A stretch of 64,000 bases of DNA from Plutella xylostella. Its lineage: Eukaryota; Arthropoda; Insecta; Lepidoptera; Plutellidae. Under the pieces are notes generated by a model. The model made no database searches and had not been told where the DNA came from. It saw only the letters and a list, made by a program, of their open reading frames with translations. A program made the translations under genes and the position numbers. The stretch lies in contig NC_064002.1 in assembly GCF_932276165.1 (NCBI RefSeq), positions 9,734,001 through 9,798,000 on the forward strand, in the 5' to 3' direction. Positions 47,880-59,339 of this stretch are shown here, in pieces; position 1 is the first letter of the stretch, and every line of letters begins with the position of its first letter.

Positions 47880-49850
47880 GTTTACCGGATAGCACGCAAT
47901 TGCTGCTCTAGATTTTGCATTTTTTTAAACACTATTCTAACGTGTCTCTGGAATTTACCTGGCGTGTAATCGTAATTGACAGTGACAGGATATTAAAAAA
48001 AAACGTTCTATCGATTTCCTTTCGTAAGTACAACTTAAAGGTCAATTATTTACCTAATGTAATTAATGAAATGGTCGGCTGGCTTACAGGAAATTCTAAC
48101 ATATCAAATTATTATTAATTACCAATCAATGAAATTTCCGACCTCTGAGAACTCTCAATTTTATACATTTTTCAAGGGTTCAGAGAAATTCATTTTTTTT
48201 GTAACTTTCATAATCTTTAGTTTAAATAAATATAAAAAATATTTATATTTTTTACAAGTACCATGAAAACATATATCATTCCTGGTAAGTTCAGGGCATG
48301 AGCAAAACAATTTATGCCCAAGTACCTACATCAGTAAACCGCAAGTACATAATATTATCACTCATTAATAGAGTCAAATAGCAAGCTGGTGTCACCTCGG
48401 CATCCATTTAGTCACGATCTCCCACTTCCATTCGCAGCAGGCAGATGCCAATTAGATCCAAGACTCATACTATATTTGGCATAATTGAGCTGAAGGTAAC
48501 GATGCATTTTCAACCTTAAGTTGTAGGCAACAAGGCTAGGGGTGAATGGTTAGTGTGGAATTAGCTCAATATGTATGGAAAGTGGACAATTGCTTGGGTT
48601 TCGCTCTCTGTGATAGAGGGTTTAATCAGTGACGTAATGATGAAAGTTTTATCGTGGGAATATTGTTTAAAATATTGACTATTAAGAATTTAAACTGCTT
48701 ATTTCATTTAAATCCTTTTAGGTGTAGAGGTAGCATGGACCCGGTATTGCAACTCCAATGTCCCGGAAACGATTAAATTCATATGGTTGTAATTCTATTC
48801 TAGGCAATAACATATACCTACTTCTACTTCTACTGTAGATAAAATCTAAGTAACTACAATTTTAGTTTATAGATACACAAACTATGTTTCAGTAGCATTC
48901 ATGTTCATTTAGTTTGAATCGTATCTTTCCTATGTTTACCAAACGGCCAGAAAAGCGCCTGAACAAATTCCAACGTTCCACTTTCCTATTGTCAAACGAA
49001 ACAACTGTTTCATTAAGGCTTCAGCATAATAATTATGTTGTTTAGTAAACAAGAGTACATAGGCTGTATTTACTAAGTGATAAAGGGCACCTCTAGATGA
49101 GATAAGGCGTGAGTCACACTGGACGACCTTACACGCAGAGTCGTGTGTCATGCAATTTGACCCCGCCGTGAGCCACGCACCTTATTATAACTGAATACTA
49201 AGCTAAATATAGATAAACGAGATGTTTTAACATTTTCCAGAAATAAGATATCCAGAAATAAGATATCTACACAAAATTCAATACAAATTAGTTTGTCGTT
49301 CTGTGTCTAGACCTGCTTAAACTACATTATTTATAAATACCTACAAGGCAACTTAGATAAATCTAGTTAGGAACCTACTAGGCTACATTGAAATTGGCTT
49401 ATTTATACTGACCTGTCTTTTCATGGAGTACTTGTAGATATATAGATAATATGTATGTACCTACAATACATGGTAGGTACAGTTTTGTTACCTTATGCAA
49501 TATTTTATCTAACTGTATGTCATTTTATAGAAAGTACTTACTTGTATATCCGAAACAAGTTTGACCCTTGACTTTGCGTGTAGATAAGATACTTGTAAAT
49601 AATTATTAACTTTGGTTACATACGCTTATTATGAACTTAGTGTAAGTGGATGAAATGAAGAGATAAAAGTTTATAGTAGGAAGCATCAGGTTTATGTTTT
49701 ACAATATTTATGATAAGTATTAAAGGTACACAACTAAGTAATTGCCTACCACTTTAATACAAAAATATAAAATTATTCAATCTAGCTTGTTCAGGTACAT
49801 AAAACGTATGGTTTTGCTTAAGAAATAGGTAAAAAAATATAAAAATCGCC
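47880..49850. other. AT-rich intergenic sequence before the catalase cluster
   Basis: No gene supported. A possible ATTAAA polyadenylation variant for gene 1 lies at 49753-49758 on the minus strand. Confidence 0.3.
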
Positions 49851-49852
49851 GA

Positions 49853-51597
49853 TTAATAATCTTGCCAGTGATATTCCGTATTGGTATGGTTACTTTTCAG
49901 TCCATGAGCTATTCTAGCGCCGAGGTCCGAGTGTATGAGGGAGAACCACTTCACTGCGCGCTCCTGAAGAAAGCCAGCTGCTTGCCGCAGACTGGCCACC
50001 GCATTGGACACCAAACTATCCCTCTCCTGCTTCGTCAGCTCATTCACGTATAGCTCTCTCGCTTGCTCAAAGTTCCTCGACTCATCTTGAATCAACTGCA
50101 AGTTCCTCGGTCTCTTCTCGTCGATGTAGGGCACGGGGCCGTGGAAGGAGTTGGGGAAGTAGTTGGGATTGTCCCGGTTGTTGTCCTGGAGCGGGGCGCG
50201 CCCGTCCCGGTTGTAGGTCAGCACGGCCGTCTGCAGAGGACAGTTCACCGGGATCTTGTTGAAGTTGGCTCCCAAACGGTAGTACTGCGCGTCGCGGTAC
50301 GCCAGACGACGAGCCTCGAACAACTTGTCCGGGCCACCCAGAATACCAGGCACCAAGTTAGCTGGACTGTAGGCCAGCTGCTCGATCTCAGCGAAGTAAT
50401 TTATAGGATTCTTGTTCAACACAAACCTACCAACAGGATGAAGAGGAAACTCGTCTAAAGGTATCACTTTGGTGACATCGAAAGGATCAAACGGCATTCT
50501 CTTGACGTCTTCTAAAGATAATATTTGCACGGCCACAGTCCAGGAAGGAAAGTCGCCTTTGGCTATGGCGTTGTACAAGTCTCTGGTTGCGTAATCCGGA
50601 TCGTCGGCGGCTAATCTTCTCCCTTCTTCCGAGTTGAGGTTTCTTATTCCAGCATCAGGAACGAAGTGGAATCTCAGGTAACTGGTCTCCCCGTGGTCAT
50701 TGTAAACCTCGAAGGTGTGGATACCGAAGCCTGGCATGTGCCTGTATCCATCTGGGATGCCTCTATCGGAGAATATAAGTAAGAACATGTGCAAACTTTC
50801 AGGTCTGAGCGTCAAGAAGTCCCAGAACATGTTCAAGTCATTGAGGTTGGTAGCGGGGTTTCTTTTCTGTGAGTGCACAAAGGTTGTGAACAACAGAGGA
50901 TCTTTGTAGACATACATGGGCGTATTGAATCCGACGATATCGAAGTTACCCTCTTCGGTGTAGAATTTGACTGCGAATCCTCTGGCATCCCTAGACGTGT
51001 CGATACCTCCTCGCTCCACCACCACGGGTGAGAACCTGGCAGCCACAGGAGTCTTTTTGCCGATGCTTTCGAAGAGTTTAGCTTTGCAGAGATGGGAGAT
51101 ATCATGCGTTACTTCAAAGTACCCGAAGGCGCCCCCGGCCTTTGCGTGGACGATGCGCTCTGGGAGCCGCTCCCTGACCAGGTGAGTCAAGGAGTCCATG
51201 AGGTACTCGTGTTGGATGAGGTTGGACGTGATGGAGGAGTAACCTTCTTTATACTCAATTGGCGAACCAGCACTTGTCTTGAGGATGCCAACTGGACCCT
51301 GCAATATATTATTTACACCAATTACTACTAGGCAAGTATATCAAAAGCCAATAATCGTCCAATGCAGGAGACTATAGGCCTCTCCCACCTCGCTTCCACA
51401 TACTTGCAAAAATCCAACTAAACAAAAATAACTTATTGCTTTTTAGTTGTAAACAATTTGAATAACAGATGCCTTACCTCGGTCCTCTGCTTGAACTGCA
51501 CAATCTGCTGCGCCGCGGGGTCGCCCGGGACGTGGGAGCTCCAGGCGTCTCCTGTCACTAGCGCCAAGATGGCCACCAGCATCCCCGCCATCGCCAT
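49853..51597 (-). CDS. Secreted catalase-family protein 1 (two exons)
   Basis: Coding exons are 51478-51597 (40 codons) and 49853-51298 (481 codons plus stop), giving about 521 residues. The 179-bp phase-0 intron has a GTAAGG donor and a TTGCAG acceptor. Exon 1 starts MAMAGMLVAILALV, a clear signal peptide; an in-frame upstream ATG at 51651 was not chosen because it would bury this signal. Exon 2 is a full catalase core. Catalytic His is H91 (RIVHAK), Ser is S130 (ARFS), and the proximal heme Tyr is Y374 (RRLAY) with Arg four residues before it. Spacing of these residues equals that of human catalase exactly. The distal Asn (human Asn148) is Phe164, and human His362 is Gln. The C-terminus HWQDY is not a peroxisomal signal. 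Family known: H2O2 to water and oxygen, heme tetramer. Activity here is uncertain because of the Asn change. It lies head-to-head with the second copy. Confidence 0.93.
51346..51400. repeat. LINE-end scrap inside gene 1 intron
   Basis: 'ccaataatcgtccaatgcag' and 'ataggcctctcccacc' resemble the LINE ends at 27.63 and 35.05 kb. It makes up about a third of the 179-bp intron. Confidence 0.45.
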
Positions 51598-51650
51598 TAC
51601 TGGAACACCATGAGAATCATTACAATGTGAACTTCCAGGGGCTCCGCACA

Positions 51651-51798
51651 AACGTGTTGCAAAAAGGGGTGACTCAAGGAGTCATTCTGAATAAGTTTTC
51701 TTCTACGAGTTTTGAAAATTCGTGAAAATAACTATCGTTATCCATAGTAAAAAGTCACGTGACCAACAAAGTTTCTTTGGAAAAGGGAAATGTTTAAG
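51651..51798 (+). repeat. MITE family A, copy 6, in 5' flank of gene 1
   Basis: Contains 'gtgttgcaaaaaggggtgac', 'gagtcattctgaataa' and 'aaaaagtcacgtgaccaaca'. Lies about 55 bases before the gene 1 start codon, in the leader or a leader intron. Confidence 0.65.
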
Positions 51799-51994
51799 CT
51801 ATCCAGGCTGGTCCAGCTCGACCATGGCGTGAGGTCTGTTGAAATTATAGTTCGCACCTGATAGGTACAAGGATCAAAGGCACTTCAGGTCACGCACACA
51901 CTAGCGGATTATTCCGGCCATTTCTAGGCAACTTTTAACACCCAATCACCAGTCAAATAGTTAGGAAACAGATCTTTCACCGAATTGTCTGTTG

Positions 51995-52002
51995 TCTTTA
52001 TA
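51995..52002 (-). promoter_or_regulatory. Possible TATA box of catalase-like gene 1
   Basis: On the minus strand the sequence reads TATAAAGA, about 400 bases before the start codon. A splice acceptor-like TTCCAG just before the start codon suggests an untranslated first exon and a leader intron, which would hold the MITE at 51.65-51.80 kb. Inference only. Confidence 0.3.
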
Positions 52003-52009
52003 CACTCGG

Positions 52010-53200
52010 TCGTGACCTTGTGTCACTGAGATCTGAACCGTGCAATGTGAAAGAAATCAGTCCAGTTGCAAAAAAATGCATCGCTAAAACGCGTGGAGAA
52101 CTAATTTTAGCTTGTGCCTATTGATTGGGCAATCACTGGCCAAGGTAGTCTAAATCTAAAATATTGAAATGCATAGAAAATTTCATGATTGATATATTGG
52201 TATAGGCATAAAACATTCACTGGGTTTACTGACACTACACGGTCAGGCATTCTAATATCAAAATAATGCAATTAACTATTTAGGTATTGCAATATTAGCT
52301 GAGATTCATACTGATTGTCTACACCTCTGAAAGATGTTAGTTAACGTGCTTATTCTTAGTGAGTGTCCTTTTACATCTGAACATTCTGAAAGTTTCAAGT
52401 AGTTTAAGATAGATGTAACGCATGAAAGACCTTTTTTACTTTGAGCTACTGACATAATTGTTTTAAATAAGATTTTAATAAAAGTATATTTTATTAAAGT
52501 GATCTTAAGTTGGTACTTACTGGACTTATTTATAAATCCTCGACTATTTAGACACTTTTGGCTGGCTTTTATCACTACGAATGCACTTGAACAAATGATT
52601 CTATTTGGCCCCAGCGAATGGTCATTTTCAGCCATTGCACGGTTGGGTACTTCCTAAAATGTTCCATTCTTTATTTCAGTAACTTATGAGTTAGGCAACT
52701 TTGTAAGCTCAAGGACATACCTACATTTGCTGAAATCTAACTTGGAGGCGAAAATAAGCCTATTTCAACTTAATAGTATGTTTGTATTTTGTTTACTTTT
52801 TATAGCAATAAAATTACATTAGGTATAGTTTATTTAAATCATATGGAATGATCATAACACATCCTAAATAAGAAGATCAAGATAAGTACCCACATCAAGG
52901 TACAGCATACGAATAGGGCAACTTACGTTAAATATACGGTTTGCTGATGGTTGCTATGATAGTTGCGGAAGGCACACAAACCTTTTGAATCCGATGGATA
53001 GGTACCTAACTACCTATGAACATTTTAGGAAGAGCACGTACTTTTTTAGCTCAGTGGAAGGAGAAGGAGATCTACCTAAGTAAATATTATGTATTTCCAG
53101 TATTACCTCCATAGATTATGAATACCATAGTAGAAAAAATATGGGGTGCAAGAAAGGAGCCCGCCCGAGTGGTGTACCTATCTGGTCAGTACCTACCTAC
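52010..53200. other. Divergent intergenic space between genes 1 and 2, left of the LINE
   Basis: No gene. The 109-codon minus-strand frame at 52306-52635 shows no domain. Confidence 0.3.
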
Positions 53201-55961
53201 TCAAACAACATGGTTGAACTCTAGCATAAGTAATGCTGAATACATTGACTCTAGATACACAATACATCGTAGAGACCGTGCTTCTAAATCTAAAAAAGAT
53301 GGTGGTGGTATAATGTTAGCAGTTTCGAATAAGATTAAATCAATTCGTGTTCCCTCATGGGAGAGCAGCTCGGAGGATCTATGGGTTAAAATAGAACTAA
53401 ACATAAATAGTGAAAATATCATTGTTGCAATTTGTGTAGTTTATTTGCCCCCACCAGTTAAGTTAGATGCACTCCGGAATTTTCTTGATAATTCGAGTAA
53501 TATTATGTCAGAGGTGGATGATGTTATAATACTGGGTGACTTCAATCTAGGATTTATTGAATGGACGTTAAATTCACAAACGAATCAGTTGAATCCCTCT
53601 AACTATGATAGCAATCTCGGCCATGCCTTGATTGACTTTACTGCATTGAATAGTCTCAATCAATTTAATTATATCAAAAATTGTGACGATAGAATATTGG
53701 ACTTAATTTTCAGCAACTCATTTAATTTTAAGGTTATTAAGGCATTGGATCCTATAAGTAAAATCGATAAAAAACATCCACCACTACTTTTTTCATTACA
53801 ATTCAATCAAATAGACTTTTTAAAACCAAAACCTCGACTTGACCACAACTTTTATAAGGTAGACTATAACTCTATCATATCCGGCCTTAATGATAATAAC
53901 TGGAATACTACATTTATTACTTGTAAGGATGTTAATGAGATGGTTTCTGTTTTGTATGAGAGAATTAAATCACTCATTGAAAAACATGTACCAAAACGAA
54001 AACGAATTCAATCAAACTACCCGACATGGTTCAATAATAAACTTATAAAGTTGCTTACAGAAAAAGAAAAGATTAGACGGAAATACTTAAAATATAACAA
54101 CCCTAGAGACAAACTAGAATTCCAGTTACTACGCGACCGTTGTAAAAAAATATTGAAGCAATGTTACGCCTATTATAGTAAACAAATTGAATGTAACATA
54201 GCTGAGAATCCGAAGTCATTTTGGCGGCACTTGAGAAATAAGCGTGGTGGCCTTTCTACTCTACCAGCTGAACTTACACTGGGAAATTCCACGGCCAAAT
54301 CTGGAACCGAATCAGCTGAATTATTTGCTGATCACTTTTCCTCAGTATTCACTAAAGATAGTGGTAGTAACATCCAATACTTACCTAAAGCTCCACATTC
54401 CTCAGACAGAGCATTTGGTCGAATGTATGTTACTGAACGAGAAGTGCTTCTAAAACTAAAAAGAATTGATATTCAGAAAGGGGCTGGGCCTGATGGTTTA
54501 CCTGCCTTGTTTGTGCAGCGATGTAGTTCAGCTCTCGCATTGCCTTTAGCAATAATATTTAATGCGTCACTAAAAGATGGAGTATTTCCTGATGAGTGGA
54601 AAAAGTCCCGAGTTGTTCCAATTTATAAAAATGGAATAGAAACGGATATAAAAAATTATAGGCCTATATCAATTCTATCTTGTTTTTCAAAAATATTTGA
54701 ATCTATGGTATGTCCTATACTTAGGCATCATATCTATAATTATCTATCGGCAAATCAGCATGGATTCTGCAAGGGTCGATCAATTGAAACCAACCTAATT
54801 TCTTTCTTGACAGATGTATCCATGGAAGTAGACAAGGGCCTAGAGGTTGATTGTATATACACCGATTTTAGTAGCGCTTTTGATAAAGTTAGCCATCCTC
54901 TCTTGCTTCAAAAGTTGGAATCATATGGAGTGTATGGCTCCATCTTGATGTGGTTTCAATCATACCTTAATTCCCGATCACAGTCTGTATCAGTTAGCGG
55001 TTTTTTATCCAGGGAGTATATTGCTGTTTCTGGTATACCACAGGGGTCAAATTTGGGTCCACTTCTATTTTTGATTTTTATCAATGACATTGTTCACGAA
55101 ATTAAAAATTCTAAGTTCCAAATATTTGCTGACGACTTAAAACTCTATAAAACCATTAAAAGTGAAGATGATACTGAATTACTACAGGATGATTTAAATA
55201 GAATTAAAGAATGGTGTGATCAAAATAAAATGTTACTTAACGCCAGAAAATGTTATCACGTTAAGTATACACGCAAAAGAAATGTGCAAGCATCTAATTA
55301 TAGCATTGACGGAGCGGTCATCAAAAAAGTAAGTGAAATACGTGATCTAGGCGTAATACTGGATAGCAAACTTACCCTTACTTCGCACATCGAAACCGCT
55401 GTAAAGAAGTCAGCTAAAATGTTAGGTTTTCTGAGACGACATACTAGAGAATTCCAGTCTCGTACTAAAATAATTTTATATAACGCATTGGTGAGAAGTC
55501 ACCTTGAGTTTGCCAGTGTTGTGTGGAATCCTACCTATTCAGTGCACTCCCAAAAGATTGAGAGCATACAAAGGGCATTCACTAGACACTTAGCCTTCCT
55601 CTCTCAGGGTATTTCTCATCGCCAGCCCTATGATCAGCGTCTCTCATTTTACAAAATGAACACACTGCATGATAGGAGAATGGTGAATGACATTAATTTC
55701 CTACAAAAGGTGATAGAGGGTAGAATCGATTCTGCATTTCTCCTTCAGAATGTAAGCATATCGGTCCCATACCATCTTCCTAGAAAACCCATCTCAAAAA
55801 TATTATTTGTTCCGGTGACCAAAACCAACCTCGGACAACAAACACCACTCTTCCGAATGAGCCAAGAGTACAATTTTACTGTCACTAAAATACCCAATCT
55901 AGACATATTTGGTAAGAGTAACCTGAAAAACAAATTGCTCAACTACTTTTATAAGAAATAA
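53118..55961 (+). CDS. LINE endonuclease-reverse transcriptase, N-terminally truncated
   Basis: An uninterrupted frame of 947 codons. About the first 30 codons come from flanking DNA. The rest shows the C-terminal part of an AP-type endonuclease (GDFN at residues 140-143, then a His-Pro-Pro block near 210-220). A reverse transcriptase follows, with a TDFSSAFD block at 582-589, GIPQGS at 639-644 and the catalytic FADD at 670-673, and then a C-terminal region with the IQRAFTRHL pattern of Jockey/CR1-type elements. The N-terminal endonuclease residues and any ORF1 are missing, so this copy should not be autonomous. The lack of stop codons over nearly 2.9 kb suggests a recent insertion. Confidence 0.85.
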   Translation: MNTIVEKIWGARKEPARVVYLSGQYLPTQTTWLNSSISNAEYIDSRYTIHRRDRASKSKKDGGGIMLAVSNKIKSIRVPSWESSSEDLWVKIELNINSENIIVAICVVYLPPPVKLDALRNFLDNSSNIMSEVDDVIILGDFNLGFIEWTLNSQTNQLNPSNYDSNLGHALIDFTALNSLNQFNYIKNCDDRILDLIFSNSFNFKVIKALDPISKIDKKHPPLLFSLQFNQIDFLKPKPRLDHNFYKVDYNSIISGLNDNNWNTTFITCKDVNEMVSVLYERIKSLIEKHVPKRKRIQSNYPTWFNNKLIKLLTEKEKIRRKYLKYNNPRDKLEFQLLRDRCKKILKQCYAYYSKQIECNIAENPKSFWRHLRNKRGGLSTLPAELTLGNSTAKSGTESAELFADHFSSVFTKDSGSNIQYLPKAPHSSDRAFGRMYVTEREVLLKLKRIDIQKGAGPDGLPALFVQRCSSALALPLAIIFNASLKDGVFPDEWKKSRVVPIYKNGIETDIKNYRPISILSCFSKIFESMVCPILRHHIYNYLSANQHGFCKGRSIETNLISFLTDVSMEVDKGLEVDCIYTDFSSAFDKVSHPLLLQKLESYGVYGSILMWFQSYLNSRSQSVSVSGFLSREYIAVSGIPQGSNLGPLLFLIFINDIVHEIKNSKFQIFADDLKLYKTIKSEDDTELLQDDLNRIKEWCDQNKMLLNARKCYHVKYTRKRNVQASNYSIDGAVIKKVSEIRDLGVILDSKLTLTSHIETAVKKSAKMLGFLRRHTREFQSRTKIILYNALVRSHLEFASVVWNPTYSVHSQKIESIQRAFTRHLAFLSQGISHRQPYDQRLSFYKMNTLHDRRMVNDINFLQKVIEGRIDSAFLLQNVSISVPYHLPRKPISKILFVPVTKTNLGQQTPLFRMSQEYNFTVTKIPNLDIFGKSNLKNKLLNYFYKK

Positions 55962-56404
55962 TATTATGTATAGAATAAATAAATAATTTCTATATTAATA
56001 CTATTAATAGCAATATTAATAAGTAGCAACATTATTGTAATGATTATTGTTAAAATTTAAATTTATTGAAATTCAATTTAAGTACCTAAATAAGTTATAT
56101 TCTAAAATTTGTAATTATGTATAATATAATATATATTTTTTTCAATAATGTATTTAAATTAATTTTATTTATTAATTTTTTGTATTGCATTGCGTGTAAG
56201 AATTACCATTATATTTATATTGTATTTGGAATTAAGTACCGTAATTGTAGATGTTAATTAAGATTTAAAATGTAATTTAATGAATGATGAGGGTACCTAT
56301 AATTGATATGCATGTATAGACTTAAGTATATTTGTAAATGTTAATAAGATGATTTTATGTGCATGTTGTTGGTACTCCAAAGTAAATAAATAAATAAATA
56401 AATA
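53209..56404 (+). mobile_element. 5'-truncated Jockey/CR1-type LINE
   Basis: Non-LTR retrotransposon with an intact 3' half. Homology to endonuclease begins within the 'ETWL' block near 53209; sequence before that is flanking DNA read through in frame. The 3' end is a run of AAATA-type tandem repeats at about 56380-56404. It lies in the divergent space between catalase-like genes 1 and 2 and is not part of either. Clade placement (Jockey, CR1 or Daphne-like) needs a tree. No convincing target duplication was seen, only a shared TACTC. Confidence 0.85.
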
Positions 56405-56616
56405 CTCTTATATTTTACGCTTACTACCTAGTACAGGAATTCCATGTGTATACACAGAAACATCGATTACCTAGGTCCTACTATCAGATTTTTTGTTGAT
56501 ATTATTCAATTCTTACCTCGCAGATAATAAGACAATGCGGTTATTGACTCGCCTTATTTGCGTAAGATCACGGTGGCAGGCATGCGAAAAATTGTACATA
56601 GAGTACCTAGGTTATG

Positions 56617-56624
56617 TATATAAG
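56617..56624 (+). promoter_or_regulatory. Probable TATA box of catalase-like gene 2
   Basis: TATATAAG lies 102 bases before the chosen start codon. Transcription would begin near 56650 and give a 5' leader of roughly 75 bases, which contains the short upstream frame at 56713. No other good TATA lies closer. Confidence 0.5.
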
Positions 56625-56712
56625 ACCTGGGATCTAACTTAGATAGTTTCCCTTGAATAGGCACAGCTGTGACTTAGTCGTGTCCGGTGGAACTTGGTTG
56701 TTAGTGTTTTAA

Positions 56713-56787
56713 ATGGACGGTGAAGATGATATTGTTGGTAGCTTTGATTCTAATGACGATACGGTCCGCAGCATGCAACTGCAGTGA
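56713..56787 (+). promoter_or_regulatory. Overlapping upstream reading frame in gene 2 leader
   Basis: A 24-codon frame (ATG at 56713, TGA at 56785) overlaps the main start at 56726 in another frame. Its ATG has T at -3 and G at +4, a weaker context than the main ATG with A at -3. If the leader starts near 56650, ribosomes must scan past it, which could lower translation of the gene. Confidence 0.45.
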
Positions 56788-57126
56788 TGCGTCGGCGCAA
56801 CAACTGAGGATGTTCAAAATGAAAACTCATGTGAGTACTTTAGTAGATCTACGTACGTAGGAAGATTTATAGCGTGTCAGTAGTGGTCGAATAGGAGGTC
56901 AGTAGATCTGACGATACCTGCTGTAATATTTGATCTCAATATTTTAAACTAATTCATCGTGTGTGTAGAAAATATTTTTTTTGAAAAATTTCTAATGTGT
57001 TTTTAGTTTCTTGTTTTTCAGGATCCTGACTGAGATAAATTACATATAAATTACAGACACCTGGCGTGCTATGAGTAGGACATTGAAAAAAAATCCTAAC
57101 TAATATTATAAATGCGAAAGTAACTG

Positions 57127-57169
<43 letters not shown>

Positions 57170-59335
57170 TACTCTTTCACGCCAAAACTACTGAACGGAT
57201 TTGAATGAAATTTGGTATACATACGGACTAGACCCTGGGAAAGAACATAGGCTACTTTTTATCCCGGAATTCCCACTTAAAAAAAACTTTTTAAGGCGAA
57301 GCGAAGCGCGCGGGGACAGCTAGTATAATATATAGTTTAAAAATACCTATATTAAAAGTTTTATGGAGTATCCCTGTTATTCCTTTAAAGTTTTATAAAG
57401 TACCTATCCCTTAAACAATTTGTTCTTTGACAAAGTGACAAAACAGTTCAGTAGTTAAAATTATATATTTTTTTTAAATTTAAGAACAGTGCATACATTT
57501 ATACCTCTCGGGGTCAGGAGGATAAGATTGTTTCTATTCTATTTCAAAACATTGTTTACCATTCGACCATTACCTACCTCACTTTAAAAATCTATACATA
57601 AGTAGTTAAAATGTATCTTTCTCACGTCACTGTTCGTTGAACCATTGCATTGTCTTATGCATTTTGCGATTTATGCCTTCACCATTGTCTAATAAGTACT
57701 ATTATGTAGCACCTACCTAATACATGATAACTGGGTAATAGTTGATTTATACTTTAGTGTTTACTCATAAAAGCGGGTGACGTTTGCGAGTCGCCTCTGA
57801 CTACCCCTTCGGGGATTAGATTCGTTTACATAATATCTATGTATGTTTAATCGAGGAAGGACAACTTACTAAAAGATAACGAAATGGTTTCCAATTTCCA
57901 GGGTCACCCGGAGTTACTCTCCATCAGCACGGGCTATCCGGTGGACGTAGAGGAGGCGTCATCCTCCCTGAACCACAACCTTATCCGACACCAGTTCTTC
58001 CTGGAGACCACCCTTCACCTCAGCATGGAGCGGATCCCCGAGCGCGTCATGCACGCCCCCGGCACCGGGGCCTTCGGCTTCTTCCACCTCACCCACGACC
58101 TCAGCCACATCTGCAAAGCCAAACTCTTCAGCCGAGTGGGAAAGAAGACCCCAGTTGGCGTCCGATTCTCCCACGTAGCTGGATTCAGAGGCCTTAGTGA
58201 TACTGTGCGTGATGGAAGAGGCTTCGCCGTCAAGTTTTACACAGAAGATGGGAATTTTGACATGGTCGGCCTGAACTCTCCCGTCTTCCCCATCCTCGAC
58301 CCGCTATTCTTCACCTCGTTTGTCCACGTGTTGCATCCGAACCCTAAAACGGGCGTGATGGATCAGAACCCGTTGTGGGACTTCCTCACTTTGAGGCCCG
58401 AAAGCGCTTTGTTTTCGATCCTGCTATTCTCTGACCGGGGTACACCGGCTGGCTATCGGCATATGCCGGGGTTCAGCATACACACCTACCAGGTCGTCAA
58501 CGAACGCGGCCACCCCAGCTTCATGCGTCTGCACTTCCTGCCTGACGGCGGCATGAAGAATCTCCTAAACGACGAAGCAACCCGCCTTGCCGGCGAAGAC
58601 CCCAACTACTACACGAGGGATTTATACAACGCTATAGCCGAAGGAGACTTCCCCACGTGGACCGTCGCAGCGCAAATCCTCTCATTGGAGCAAGTCAAGA
58701 AGGCACATTTCGACGTCTTCGATGTGACAAAATTTCTGCCGTTGGAAAAATACCCGCTACATCCAATCGGTCAACTTGTCCTAAACAAAAATCCGGAGAA
58801 TGCCTTCGCTGAAGTGGAGCAGATAGCCCTGAATCCTGGAAACCTGGTCCCTGGCATCCTGGGCGCGCCAGACAAGATGTTTGAGGGTCGCATGCTGTCC
58901 TACAAAGACGCGCAAGCTTACAGACTCAACGGGAACCTCAACAAGATTGCTGTAAACTCTCCCTTGAAGCGTCCGTTCACTTACAACCGGGACGGGCAGC
59001 CTCCTGTTGCAGACAACGAGTTAGACGCTCCTAACTACTTCCCTAACTCCTTCCACGGGCCTGCGCCGTACGTTTCTAAAGGTACTCCGAAGCTCATAGA
59101 GATTGTTCAACATGAGACGGACAACGTGCTCCAGGCTCGTGAGTTCTACGGCCAGGAGCTGACGCAGCTGGAGCGAGCCACTCTGCCCGGGAACGTGGTG
59201 GCCAGCCTCCGTGCAGTGGCCCCGCATATCCAGGAGCGGGCCGTCAAGATGTTCTACCTGATAGACAAGGAGCTCGGACATCGGATTGAGATAGGGCTGA
59301 AAAATGCCACTTCGAAGTGTGGCCTGTTTCATTAA
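56726..59335 (+). CDS. Secreted catalase-family protein 2 (two exons)
   Basis: Coding exons are 56726-56830 (35 codons) and 57902-59335 (477 codons plus stop), about 512 residues. The phase-0 intron has donor GTGAGT and acceptor TTCCAG. Exon 1 begins MILLVALILMTIRSAAC, a signal peptide. This ATG has A at -3; an out-of-frame ATG lies 13 bases upstream. The core keeps catalytic His86 (RVMHAP), Ser125 (VRFS) and proximal Tyr369 (RMLSY) in exactly human catalase spacing. The distal Asn is Leu159 (VGLNSP), human His362 is Gln, and the residue after the catalytic His-Ala is Pro rather than the usual Lys. The C-terminus KCGLFH shows no PTS1. The intron holds a Helitron-like insert. Exon 2 is clearly richer in G+C than its surroundings, as expected for coding sequence. 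Likely an extracellular heme protein; catalase activity cannot be assumed. Confidence 0.93.
57094..57323 (+). mobile_element. Non-autonomous Helitron-like element in gene 2 intron
   Basis: The element starts TCCTAACTAATATTATAAATG and ends GGGGACAGCTAG, flanked by A on the left and T on the right, as expected for Helitron insertion between A and T. It holds a TCTG microsatellite at about 57126-57168 and the 'actgaacggatttgaatgaaa' stretch found in many lepidopteran copies. It has no coding capacity. It lies in the intron of catalase-like gene 2. Confidence 0.65.
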
Positions 59336-59339
59336 ATTC

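Noticed and set aside
50063..50458. 131-codon plus-strand frame and others inside catalase exons
   Set aside because: Antisense shadows of the catalase-like exons.
57126..57170. CRISPR-like short repeats
   Set aside because: A plain TCTG microsatellite without spacers, in a eukaryotic intron.
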